Assembly (NCBI GenBank): GCA_963402885.1 | Contig: OY727099.1 | Coordinates: 5,072,001-5,136,000 of the forward strand | Reading direction: 5' to 3' | Source of the DNA: Antedon bifida | Taxonomy: Eukaryota > Echinodermata > Crinoidea > Comatulida > Antedonidae | Length of the DNA stretch: 64,000 nucleotides | Part shown: positions 1 through 12,023 of the stretch, piece after piece | How positions within the stretch are numbered: the stretch's first letter is position 1 | How the letters are laid out: the number at the start of each line of letters is the position of its first letter | Notes under the pieces: model-generated | Told to the model about the DNA's origin: nothing | Seen by the model: the letters and a program-made list of their open reading frames with translations, nothing else | The model's database searches: none | Program-made: the position numbers and the translations under genes

Positions 1-1861
1 AATTATGAGGGGTGCAGAAAAGATGTGGTACATTTTGATACTGTATATTAAAAATACTGGTATTTTGGTTAAAATCATTGATTTACAATTTATTGAGAAA
101 GAAAAAAAAAAGAAAATCAGGAATTTTAAAAGTTGTATCAGAAATGGTTGTATACTATGTAAAAGTATAGCAGTATTATAGTAGTTATTGCTTTTTAAAT
201 AAAATCTGTTTTTCTTACCATTCAAATTATGGTTCGGAAGATATAATTGTTCAATGGAAAGGAGTTGGAGAAAAGTTATGGGAGGAGAGATGATACCATT
301 TGATGATGTCCCTTTTTCATTTTTTTATTGGAGGTACTTGGTGTGGTAAAGATGAACAAATTACTATGACATACCATGTCTAGTATCTACTCTCCTTGCT
401 TGATTATAGGATAACAAGTTCACTGTAGTGCAATGCTATGGAGGGAGGTGGGGAAACTCCCCTTTCATATCACGTTGCCTAAATAATGGTCAACTAGCAA
501 AATACACTTGACCTGTCCGTCTGAGACCAAGTGGACATGGACAGCCCACATGTTTTAACTGAATCTTTTATTAAAACTTGTACACTGATAAGGTGACAAA
601 AGTTTCCTCCTAGAAGTATGTTATTATAATTTTGATTAAATATAATAAAGATTAAAATTAATTTTCTATTTATTTTTATATACATGTATGTCTATATGTC
701 ATGCATTAATTTAATTTAAGGTAATTTCATTTTGTAACTATTAATTAAAATTCAATTTCATTGAATATTTCAATTAATTATCTGTCGCTATTGATGGTCA
801 ACATTTATTAATTTATATACAAGATGTCTCTTCACATCATAATTTTAAATATTTCGTCTAATATTAATAAACTACTATTTTTCTTTTTCTATGAAAGAAC
901 AGCGTTTATTTATTTGATTTAAAATTAATCAATTTTCGTATATGTACATTTTACCTGTGCGTACAATAAAATAGTCATTTTTAAAATGCTTTCGACAATT
1001 TATATGTTTTAATGTGATTTAATATGAAACAATATTGTTAGGTAATGACTGGATGGCGTTGAAACGTCGTTTGTCACCAGATCTTATTAACGAAATCTCA
1101 CCTCGAAGAATGTATTTTACGTACGGTATTTATTATTTCTTTATCCTTGATGAAAAACCATTGAGTATGATAATGTTTTAATTTCATACCTCTATAGTAG
1201 AACAGTAAAATCATTTGTGCTGTAGGCCCACTTTATATGTTTACTTTGCCATTGTCTGACGACGTGTGGGTTGGTATATTTTTTAACGTATTTATATTAT
1301 TGAGTGTTAAATCGAATTTGTGTTAATCTTCTTCATATTGTCAGTACTTTATATAACCTATATAAATTATGTTATCGATTTTAATTCAATCGACAGGATA
1401 AATAGGTTTATATTATTTTTTTTTATCATCGAATATTAAATTACTATATTGATTTATTAGTATATATTGACCTGTTTTTGTTTTGTTTGTTTTTGCAGAA
1501 AATTGAATTACAATCTTGCCATATCACAAAAAGTGAGTAAAGTATATACGTAGGTTAAATACGTGACATTATCTGTTCCGGTCTTATCGTCAAATACATT
1601 AAGTAAATATTTGTATAATTATTGTAGGCCAATGTATGTACCGTCTGTGCCCTCCTTATTTTCGGTGTATCTTTTTATATGCCTACATCTAGATTGTTCT
1701 GTCATGAGGTATAGCGAAGCTAAAAGTCGTTTGGCAGAGAGTGTCCAAATGGAAATAACCAGGATGTGTTCGATTTCTATCATGAAGGTAAGGATTTAAA
1801 AATATTGATAATGGATGGAAAAGTATTGAGATTCCAGCTATCAATGAAACACCTACATGCC

Positions 1862-2285
1862 TACCGTATATCTTCTAATTGTAACCCTGGGTTATTATTC
1901 TATTCGATTGTTTTTTAGGGTGGGTTACTATTAGAAGCGGGGTTAATATTAGAGTAGTGGGTTACTATTACTAATCTTAAATTAGGCACCTGAAAATAGT
2001 AACCCACCCCCAACTTTTCCGGTCAGCAACTCATAGCAAAATAATAAAACAGTACGAATAAACAAATTTGATTGAACTCTAACTTTATTTTATATATATG
2101 TACTCCCGAGATCAACATGCATTATCTCCTTATTTTCAAAATATGGCTGAATCATACGTTTTTGTGACTCTAATAGTGACCCCATGGATTACTATTAGAG
2201 TAGTGGGTTATTATTATAGATTGACTTATAAGGTGGGATCTATTAGAAGGGGGATTAGGCCTACTATTAGAAGATTTACGGTATT
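1862..2285. mobile_element. Probable MITE with inverted ends
   Basis: The left end reads CTACCGTATATCTTCTAAT and the right end ATTAGAAGATTTACGGTAT, which are near-perfect inverted complements. Between them the phrase 'ggttactattagaa' and its relatives recur in both orientations. There is no open frame. This is the structure of a non-autonomous DNA transposon. The target duplication is not clear. Confidence 0.5.
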
Positions 2286-2992
2286 CATTTTTAGAAACTA
2301 GGTCTATTACTTTTTTCGTAAAATCACTTATCCGATCTGTAGAGAATGCATCCGTCTGTAAACAAATATCGACCAATGAGCCTGTATACTGAATTCTAAG
2401 TGTTTAGTAACAATAGACGTGACAATGTGAATATACAGTATGTAATAGTATAGTTAATATGTTCAAGCATCGCACAACGCTTCCTGAATTGAAATAGGCT
2501 CATTTCCACTATCGCTTTGATAACACCAGGATGTACAGTGGTAGGGTGGGAAACTGACTTAAAACTACATAACTGTTGAAACATCTTATTTCAGTTACTC
2601 TGATCAGCTCAGTGATTTTATCCACGTAGTAGACCTACAGTAGCCTATTGATAGACCTACAAACTGAACTTTGATTTGTTTTTGGTGCTGGTTCGGAAAA
2701 TGATTTTAATGAGGTAAGTTTTAATTTTCTATCTATATTAATTATGAGAATATAATATATGCAGGTCGCTGATTTCGCCATTACGGCACGTATCAGGAAC
2801 AACATTGACGCTCGCGTACAACAGTCGGTAATATCGTTAGCATTATTTGAACGCCGCAAAGTTGTTATCTTCGTTAAATAGACTTACCCACATTTACTTA
2901 CCCATGTGATAATCTAACAAACCCTTCATTCGTCGACCCACTTTAAAATCATCGATCCACCCTCCAATAATCCCTCCTTATCATCATCCATA

Positions 2993-3012
2993 CCCCCCCC
3001 CCCCCCCCCCCC
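2993..3012. repeat. Poly-C tract
   Basis: A run of 20 cytosines sits in a longer C-rich, pyrimidine-skewed stretch (about 2935-3075) with repeated ATCGACCC-like words. Similar C runs occur at 3584-3595 and 21464-21479. Length is likely polymorphic and prone to sequencing error. Confidence 0.9.
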
Positions 3013-3583
3013 AATCATCGACCCCCTCCCCCTTTCTCATTATCGTCCCAACCCATCCACCCCCTCTCATCGACCCTTATCACTTAATATACAATATGTT
3101 GGACAATTGTAAAGTAACAAATACTTAAGATAGCGTGTATGTAGGCCTATAATAGTACGCATAACCCTTAATAAAAAATTCCGAAATATTTTAAGCAGCA
3201 CACCGGAATCCGGTATTATTAATAAACTATTATTAATTGAATAATAATTAATTATAGTTAAAATCTGCTGGTCCTTCAGAATTCAGTCATTATACTAAGG
3301 TTTTAGTTTTTATCAATCAATTACCATAATTTTAGAAAACAATAGATAAAAGAGTTCATTAATATTAATTGTTGTTTATTTTGCAAACGTAGACCTATAT
3401 CAGTTTATGATAACACGTATGATATTGGTTAAGATCGATAGGTTATCATACGGTGTGTTTAGCCAGGGTAATCTGGGTCAGGTAAAATAGTAACTCTCCG
3501 ACAACAAATTTCGTAGGCCTCAGAATAGGCCTACTTCGGTAGTTTCGATGTGTTTTAAAACCCTCTATTGATTGGATCATCAT

Positions 3584-3595
3584 CCCCCCCCCCCC
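3584..3595. repeat. Poly-C tract
   Basis: A run of 12 cytosines in non-coding DNA. Confidence 0.9.
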
Positions 3596-4401
3596 GTAAG
3601 GATTTGTGTGAATTATATAATTATAAAGTAATAAAAATGGAGTATGAATTGTTTTCTAAATCGTGTCATGATAAAAAATTGCCTTGTTATTTAGAGACGC
3701 ACAATTTCAATGTATATCTGTTATGGTAATAATATCTAAAATAATAATGGAAGCTTTGATATGGTTCTTTAGTGGTTTTTATATCAACTTCCTCATGACA
3801 TTCATTGTATTGTACACCGAAGACCGTTTCCTTCCTTCTTTACTTATGCTTTGTTACACATACAACCAGTTTTATAGCAAATATTATATACAATATAAAA
3901 GAGCCGGGAGCAAGTAAATATAGGCGTACAATGTATAAGTTGAAATTAAAAGACTGAGAAAAGGGATAACAAAACAAGTTGTGGTTTTAAAAGGTCCATT
4001 CACCATCTTTGGATGGTTTGCGTACCGTATAAATTGGGAAGAAATATTTGCCCAAAATGTCTGCCATAATATAGAATGTTGTCCGAGAATTTCAAAGTGA
4101 TTGAATAAAAGTTGTACATAGAACTCCTATTTATAGGGACAGTGTCCCTTAACACTGAACATGGGTTGACCGTAGTATGTAAACATTTTGCACTTTGTGC
4201 TTGACGAAAATGTGTTCCCTTTATAATGGGACTATAGCCTGAAGGAGGGGTTCCACAGTAAAAGATCATCCCTTTCCTGGGACCATGTACCGTTACAATT
4301 ATACATTCATCAGAACATGAAGGTTTAAAATAAATACCGTCATACTCAGACTATATAATGTACCTTCCATTGATAGGATATAATCTGTTAACATTGTGAA
4401 G

Positions 4402-4520
4402 TAAAGCTCCGTCTACAAACAAAGTGTGATGAGGCAAAATATGGTAGTGATATGATGTCCATACATGAGCACGTCACATTTGTTTGTCACATAAAGTTTG
4501 ATAGTGTAGACAGAGCTTTA
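4402..4520. mobile_element. MITE family 1 copy (TAAAGCTCTGTCTACAC ends)
   Basis: Ends TAAAGCTCCGTCTACA and GTGTAGACAGAGCTTTA are inverted complements with one mismatch. The interior carries the family phrase GGTAGTGATATG and a CACATCACA-like word. Related copies lie at 12893-13015, 32019-32165, 33309-33470, 52015-52133 and 61812-61967. There is no coding capacity. A TA target duplication is possible but not proven. Confidence 0.7.
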
Positions 4521-5600
4521 AAAGACCTGCATCAATTCTGCAACGTTTTTAGTAGTGTGTTTGAAAGTAGAAAGGCAGTGCATGAGCTATAACAGTAATT
4601 CCTCCATGCTATAAATACATTAATTTATTATTTTATTATTATATATAAACGCCCCTTTTGGTGCGAAAACATCATTCAATATTGTTTATGAAGTTACCTA
4701 GACGATGTCAGTTAAATGCAGCAACCGTTGTGTTAAAATGTAATTAATGAACAGTTTACTTAATTAATTAGGCGTCAGTATTATTACTATGGATTTATAA
4801 TGGCTGCGTTTTATTTAATTCAAAAATGTAAATTGTCCATTAGGGCCTCGTTGTTATCGAATTATGGATTGAATGAGAAAATTGTTCGTTTACTTAAATG
4901 TAATGTGTTCTGAATCGATCTAAGAGAAGCGCAATGGTAGACCTACAATGTATATATGCACTATTATGTCTAATTGAGAATTTGTTGTTAAAATAACTTT
5001 GGAAAAACAAAGTGATTTATATGTCATTTACGGCGTACTTGGTATTCCTGTCTTTCGGTCGGGGAGCTTAAATGCGAAGTATGTAGTAGGCCTACATATG
5101 CGCAGAGTGAATAAGTATCGTGGTTCAGTATCGTGGATCTCCCTCCCTTGTAAGTGATAGGTTATGGGTTAGAATCCCACCATCATGACACAATGTGATT
5201 ACTTATTGTTACGATATAGCAACACATTATATTATTCTCAGTACTGAATCTATAAAAAGCGCAGTATCACAGAAAGATGCGGTAATACAGTATCACATAT
5301 ATATCACATGTGTCCTACATCATATGACACTGTATTATTGCCAGTGATAGGCGTACTGGATAGTTAATGCCATGTGGAGGCCTGCACACTGTAGATCTAC
5401 ATCTTATGGTGTGTTTCTATTGCGAACGAAAACGCATGTGCCAACTCAGAGAGCGTCGTGCGTCGAGGTCCGACGAAACGTTCTGACTCGTCAGTGCTGT
5501 CTGAGTTGAATCCGGACAAGATAGCGATAGCGTTCGGGCGTGGTTTTTAGGTCGTCGCGTTTGATTTTCTCCCGACGAGCACGAAGCTGTCCGACTTGGC

Positions 5601-5958
5601 CTTAAAGAGGTATTGTCCCCCAAAAACATAAAAAATAAAGATTAATAAAATCGGACTTTGAATATATTATTTTGTAGTTTTAATAAAGTTAATCACTTCC
5701 GTAGGAAAAAAACGGAAAATTAATGTTTCACTTATAAAATGACAAAATAAATAGTTAAATTAAACCAAAAACCCATTGACTGGCAGCCAATTTGACTTTT
5801 TTGCTTTAAATTACAGTTTTGTAGGTATTAAATGCATTTTTTAAAATCAAATTCTTAGTCAAAGTGGATAACTATGAGGTGACATTGAAATGGCATAGCC
5901 TATTCAACAACAAAAAATAGCAAGAATAATTTTTTCAGGGGGACAATATATCTTTAAG
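5601..5958. mobile_element. MITE family 3 copy (CTTAAA..TATTGTCCCCC ends)
   Basis: It starts CTTAAAGAGGTATTGTCCCC and ends GGGGGACAATATATCTTTAAG, imperfect inverted repeats of about 20 bp. The interior has a conserved order of words: AAAAACATAAAAAATAAAGA, CACTTCCGTAG, AACCCATTG, GCTTTAAATTAC, AAATGGCAT. Copies with the same order occur at 44739-45068, 46835-47115, 55071-55396 and 58800-59003. No open frame. Confidence 0.75.
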
Positions 5959-6822
5959 TCTTACTAGGCCTATATAAAAATAGAATGACATAATGCAATT
6001 TACATGAAAAGTAATTAAGGTAAAAAAACATAATGACCTTTTGGACTAGTCTATAACTCATTATAAATCAAGTAACACACGTCAATTTCTATGAAAAACT
6101 ATGAAAATTTAATATAAATCGAGTGCTATTAAGAATTAATGATTGCGACGACACGTGCTTGTAATGAGAACGCAGTCGATAATACAGTCTACTGTACGAA
6201 TATTAAATCCGAAGATTACACGATAGGGATAGTTTTATCTATGTATATATTTTTATCTGTCAACAATGTTATATAATAACAACATGAAAATTGTTTTTAC
6301 CTTTTCATTGAATGTTTTGCCGTTGTTATTTGTACCGTATGCTTATTGGAGGCTTTAATGTTTCCAATATGATAAAAATAGTTCATTCTTATATAGCGCA
6401 TATAAGCAAGCTCTCAATTCGCTGCACATTATTACCCCTGTCATTGTTTGGATCAAACACGTATGGAAACATAGGCCTACTCCAAATAATGCAGCTAGTG
6501 ATCAGCGCAATAAGATGTATTATAGTATATGTGTATGTGGTAGTCCTGTGGTGGGTAGGCTAACTACCTGTATACTGTGTCCCCATATTTTGGACGAATT
6601 CTTTCCAGAATAATTTTCGATACGATAAGTAAACCAACAGCTATCTAATTAAGACATTTTGGATTCTAATTAGTCATTGCACCGCTAATAAATTTTCTTA
6701 ATGTATATTTTAATGTTCTCATCGACTGATTTCTTACTAATGATAACCGGCCTATTAAAATGTTTCCTGTAAACTAACAACCAATTATTGATAACTAGCC
6801 TAATTGGATTGACTATATTGCT

Positions 6823-7206
6823 GGTTCACATTGGGACGCAAGGCAAGTGAGTTGACCAATGAAAAGCGACCGTTCGAATAATCCATCGCTTGTGATTGGA
6901 TAAATAACTTGTTGCTTTAAGCGTGGTTCCCACTAAAGACGCAACGCAACGACGTATTGACGCAAAGTGCTGTACTGCATAATCACCGACGACAGGTTTG
7001 ATTTCTCGCAGGTGTTTTCTTGGTTCCCACTAGAACGCAACGCAATGACGTAAGTCGCAACGCAAACAAATTGACCAATCCAAGCGATGGATTGTTCGAA
7101 CCGTTCCTTGTGATTGGTCAATTCGTTTCCGTTGCGGCTTACGTTCTTGCGTTGTATTTCGTAGCTGGCGTTACGTTGCGTCGCTAGTGGAAACCACGCT
7201 TTAGGC
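6823..7206. mobile_element. MITE family 2 cluster (TTGGTTCCCACTAG ends)
   Basis: Nested copies of a palindromic element. The end TTGGTTCCCACTAGAACGCA and its complement recur, with inner words GACGCAACGCAA, TTGACCAATC, CAAGCGATGGATTATTCGAA and their inverses. One copy interrupts or abuts another, around 6905-7025. Other copies are at 8021-8530 and 16573-16720, with a fragment near 16265. Confidence 0.7.
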
Positions 7207-7606
7207 AGTGAGCCAAAGACAAAACTTTACTAAATATAACGTTGGGAAGAAAAAACGTAATAGGCTCTGAGAGTTGAACCCGGACTTGGTTGGAAAGTAT
7301 ATTGATCTGTAACGTTCATTGATTGATTGATTGATACGTATTGACACCAGGGAGTTGTGTTATTCAACCCTAGCCCGTCTGCTGCAGGGACTGTGGTTTA
7401 GCATTATGACGTAGGCCTGGAATTAAAACCCAGACAATGACCGCAATGTTCGCGCCCTGAACATATGTAGCTGATAAAAGTCGATAGTGTTGTTTCCGGA
7501 TATTGAGAAAGCAAAGATCTATCATTCAATCATTGTGAAAGAACAAACATTACGTATAACGAGACCGAGAATATGACGTCATTTAATTCAGGGCGTTGTC
7601 TAAGTG

Positions 7607-7838
7607 TTTCGATCCACTGTTTCTGTATGTTGTTTTTTCATGTTTGATAGTCTTATCATGAAACTACTACTAATTAACAACGATTTCGATCCACTGTTTC
7701 TGTATGTTGTTTTTTCATGTTTGATAGTCTTATCATCAAACTACTACTAATTAACAACGATTTCGATCCACTGTGTTTGTATGTTGTTTTTTCATGTTTG
7801 ATAGTCTTATCATCAAACATAAGCCTACTAGTAATTAA
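7607..7838. repeat. 77-bp tandem triplication
   Basis: Three near-identical units begin at 7607, 7684 and 7761 with TTTCGATCCACTGT. Each carries an inner hairpin, TTTGATAGTCTTATCATCAA, and ends CTACTACTAATTAACAACGA. Only a few substitutions separate the units, so the expansion is recent. No open frame. Confidence 0.9.
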
Positions 7839-8020
7839 CAAAGATTTACTACTGATCCCTTCAATCCTCTCGTAATTAGATAATCATGACATTTAATAGG
7901 AGTTAACTGAAGCATGGTAATGTTGTTTATTAGACGTACGTTAGAATGTGTATTTCTATGTTGATGAGATTATAATGATACGAATGAATAATGTAACGCA
8001 AAGGCGATACCTTCCAAACT

Positions 8021-8530
8021 AAAGATTGGTTCCTACTAGGTACGCAACGTAAGTGGTTCAACCAATCACGAACGATGGATCACAAACTACTTGGGTTGTG
8101 TCTACATCTTTAAGCTTGGTTCCCACACTATGACGCAGCGCCGAGGACGTAAACGCAACGCAAGCGTGTTGACCAATGACAAGCGACAGTTCGAATAATC
8201 CATCGCTTTTGATTGGTGGAAGCCACGTTTTGATAACTACAATCAACAGTTCGGATGATCTGTCGCAGTTTAATTAGTCATATAGGCCTAGTATTTTCGT
8301 TGAACGTGATTGTGCGTTGCGTCGCGTCCTCTTAATTGGTTCCCACGGAGACGCAACACAAGCGAGTTTACCAATGACAAGCGACAGTTTGAATTTGTCA
8401 TTGCTTGTGATTGGTCAACTCACTTTGCGTTACATTCTTGTATGGCGCCACTAGTGTGAACCACGCATTAATTGGTCATAGTATTTGCGTTGAACGTGCG
8501 TCCTGCGTTACGTCCTAAATAGTGGGAAAC
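8021..8530. mobile_element. MITE family 2 cluster
   Basis: At least two further copies of the TTGGTTCCCAC element lie back to back. Start-type ends are near 8025, 8116 and 8337, with complementary ends near 8460 and 8525. The inner words GACCAATGACAAGCGACAGT and its near-inverse mark the palindrome halves. Boundaries are blurred by nesting. Confidence 0.6.
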
Positions 8531-9146
8531 ATTCTTTAATAAGAAACATATTTTATATATAGATGATGATGTTAATTTGGCTCTCTAATTAACGGTATAC
8601 AGTATTATCATAACAACGAAAGTGTAACTTTAATGTTAATATAGATACTTCAAAATATAACTACTAACGTTTCACTTTCGTATAACAAATCGCTATTAGT
8701 TTTAATTATGTAGACCTAACTTTTAAATATTAAATGCATTAGATAGGCCTATATGAAACTGACCATATCACGCATTCTGTGTAAGCGAAACAAATGACGT
8801 CTAATATTAATAATATTATATAAATAGAAGCAATGCCTACATGTTATAGTCAGAAGCCATATAGAAAAGGAAAACTGTGAACCTAAATCCGTCAAAAAAG
8901 TTATAAAAAAAAAGAAGTTATGAAGTTCAACAACCTGTGACAAAATGTGATAACTTATGGCCTTGTAGTTATAACGTAGAACGACGTCACATAGGCAGGT
9001 TGCTATTGGTATTCTTGGTCAGAAGAGCTATTAAATCACGATGACGTCCAAAGTCATGATCACGTCATAACAGTATGTTAGAACCTAGAATAAAACGTGT
9101 CTGCCTGATAAGTTCAATCTATGTAGAACTTTGTTTTAGCCCTCGA

Positions 9147-9209
9147 TATGCGAGTTTACCGCGTGTGTATGCGAGTTTACCGCGTGCGTATGCGAGTTTA
9201 CCGCGTACC
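9147..9209. repeat. 21-bp tandem repeat, three units
   Basis: Three copies of TATGCGAGTTTACCGCGTGYG. The period is a multiple of three, so an open frame runs through as repeated YASLPR, but nothing else suggests coding. Confidence 0.85.
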
Positions 9210-12023
9210 GTGTTGTTATGTAGAGAAAACCTTACCCTCTTGATCTTGACCTCAATTCAAATATTCAATAATTCGACCAAGGTTACCACCCTACTGTACA
9301 TTTGAATTATGTGACGTCATACATCTTCAAGATAAAGTTGTAAAAGACGTCATCGATGAAGCCAGTAGTTCCTTATTTGGAAATACAAGTAAAAGCAAAA
9401 AAAAAGTCAAGTTCTGTTCACACATTTATGTGATGGTAGGGTACACAAAGTATCAATGAAATATAAACAAAAATAAAAGAGCGAAAGATTGGATTAGGAA
9501 GCTAGGTCATAGATTTGTTTGTATGTCCCTGGCCCTGGCCCTATTGGTGGTCTACTATATGCGTTCATTGTTCAACAGTTCAATGCTCATATTAAACCGA
9601 TTTCTCTTCACAAACACATGTACGTGTGTTTTTAAGGTAGGATTGTTGTATATTGTACTTTATCCCTACAGTCTGTAGGCCTAAACTAGTTTTGGTTCCA
9701 AGTTATACTGTTAATAAATGTAGCGTTTCAGAATAGAGCCATGTGTTGTTTATTCTAGTGTTTCTAAATGTTTTCCAGTATCAGGCAAGTTCCGTGATAC
9801 AGCAGTCCATGTGTTTCAAATGTGACGCCTGTTACCGTATAAACCGTGCCCTTACCTTGCAGGCATCACATGAGATGCTGTATTACTATTGAATCAGCCT
9901 ATGATACTGAACATATATATTGTCATTATAGATCTACCGTATGTATATTCAGCACTGCGGAATCGTGTTTTTAATACAAAGAGGAAGGCTTATACTAATT
10001 CGAATTCTTCGGTAACTTATCTACCAATTATCCTCCGACCTAGAATTGAATGATGATAAAATTACTAGTATAGTATGATCCTTGACGTACAATACGAGAG
10101 AGAAGTTTATAAACCTAGACCTAGATTAGGAAGTTTATCTTTTTATATAGGTTTACATGGTACAATGCTTGCCTTTTAAAAGGATTTACATTATTAAAGA
10201 GTAACAGGTTTTTTTTTCAATAAGGTTTAAGGAATGTCCTTCATTTTAATGAAAAAGAAATGCTATATCCTTATAACAGCCATGATTGCACGCTACATGG
10301 AATATCCCACCATGCATGAATGATAAAACCAGACAATTATATTGATTTAATAAAATGACATTGGAGTATTTCGTCTGTGACAAGAACATACATACACATT
10401 ATTGTATACGACGTGCGTTCACACGACATTTTCATCGCGTTCTATTTTTCATCCTTGCTAGCAGTTTTTAGAAGGAAACGCTCGCCTTAATCTTTCTCTA
10501 AAATCTCCTCTAATAATGAACTTTGTTATCCAGTCATCAATAACACTTGAACACATTTGCAAGTAATTGTTTTATTTTGAATTATACTTGAAAAGAACAT
10601 TAGCTGCGTAGTAAATTATTCTGTTTGTTTTGTATTGATTTCAGTTTCTCAATAGATCCCTAGGCAATGTACTGTAATTAATTGAAAATCTTAGGATGAA
10701 ACCAAGCGCAAACTGTCCTTACAATAAATATGTTCTGTTAACAAACTTTCGACAACTAAATCGGATAATAATATTGAATTAAAAAAAAAAATTATATATT
10801 ACCTACCACTGGTGATATACATATAACTTTTTTTGTCTTGTGTGGGGTCGTCTCACTTTTATTATTATTCTCTGTTTTATATGTATATATAGGTAAAATA
10901 AAGGTACATTTGTAACAATTAATTATTTGTATGAATATTTCTCTTTCTATTGTATATTACTACGATTGTTAACAGTTAAAATGCAGGCACATTTACATAA
11001 GAAGATAATTTATTTCAATATAAAACCATATGCTTTCATTTACATTTACATGTTAATTAAAATATAAAGATAAAACATGGTAATAAAAGACTATAAACTG
11101 TCATTAAAATCGTACTTTAAAAAAAATTATATACATATAACAATATAGTGATAGGGATAAGGATTATTTTAATAATATTTTTTACTAATAATATTTCAGG
11201 CTTATAATAGCGCATTATGCTTAAGCTTAACAATAAAAAAAAAACTTAGCCTCCAGAAGCTGAGAGTTCGACAAATTCAAGGAGGGTTAAAGGACATGCT
11301 ATCAAAATTAATATTATGGAAAAATAACTTATTTCTCCATGTTAATACATTCACTCAAGATTTGAATCAGCTTTCGTGACGTAACCAATAATATATATAT
11401 TTTTCAGAATAGTCATTAGGATAATAATATTGATGACGAGGCCTATATATAATTTGTGGACGTTTTTGTTTTACCAACAGGGGAAAACGACGGCACTAAG
11501 GAAACACGCTTTATAACTGTAACGCGTTTTATAACTGTAACGCGTTTATGAGAAATGTTAACGCTGAAATACTCATCTTTTACAATTGATGTCTGTCAAA
11601 CATGTCCTCATATCGTCTGCGTCTGAACGCGTGTTTGTTTGTACGTAAACAGTGAACGACATCTACTAATACTGAATCTTATATTAAAGAAATAGACCAC
11701 GCCTACTTTACCGACACAACAATAATAGTGACATACGAGACGTGATGCTTTGGAATAATATAAAACGACATGGATTCCAGAAAAACTGATTGTCGTGGAA
11801 GAATATAGGAAACTGTATATTTACGTGAAGTAAATAGCTTCCGGAATACTGGTATTACCATTCTGATATTCAGACCTACTTACCTGAAATGGATTGTTCC
11901 GGTCCTAGACCACGGATTATCATCTGGTTCGTTAAAACCGTGCAGTAAACACGGTTTCTTCTTTGGGAATTATCATACAATTGCTTGAACATTAAACCAC
12001 GTGTGTTTTCAACATGTTCCAAT

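Larger units (their letters stand above)
1..12023. other. Gene-poor region upstream of the GPCR
   Basis: I find no coding exon that can be supported here. Open frames are short, lack recognisable domains and are not linked by plausible splice sites. The stretch holds poly-C tracts, several MITE copies, a 77-bp triplication and a 21-bp triplication, listed separately. The rest is unique AT-rich DNA. The promoter and any 5' non-coding exon of the GPCR at 12024 should lie in its right part, but I see no site I would name with confidence. Confidence 0.6.

Noticed and set aside
1480..1800. Possible small exons: TTTTGCAG..GTGAGT at 1498-1533 and AG..GTAAGG ending near 1791 (YSEAKSRLAESVQ)
   Set aside because: Splice-like sites exist, but the peptide is unrecognised, the pieces do not join to any gene in view and the composition is not clearly coding. 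They could be 5' non-coding exons of the GPCR or chance.
7574..7581. CRE-like palindromes TGACGTCA at 7574, 9312 and 13451
   Set aside because: Eight-base sites of this kind occur by chance, and none sits at a convincing promoter.
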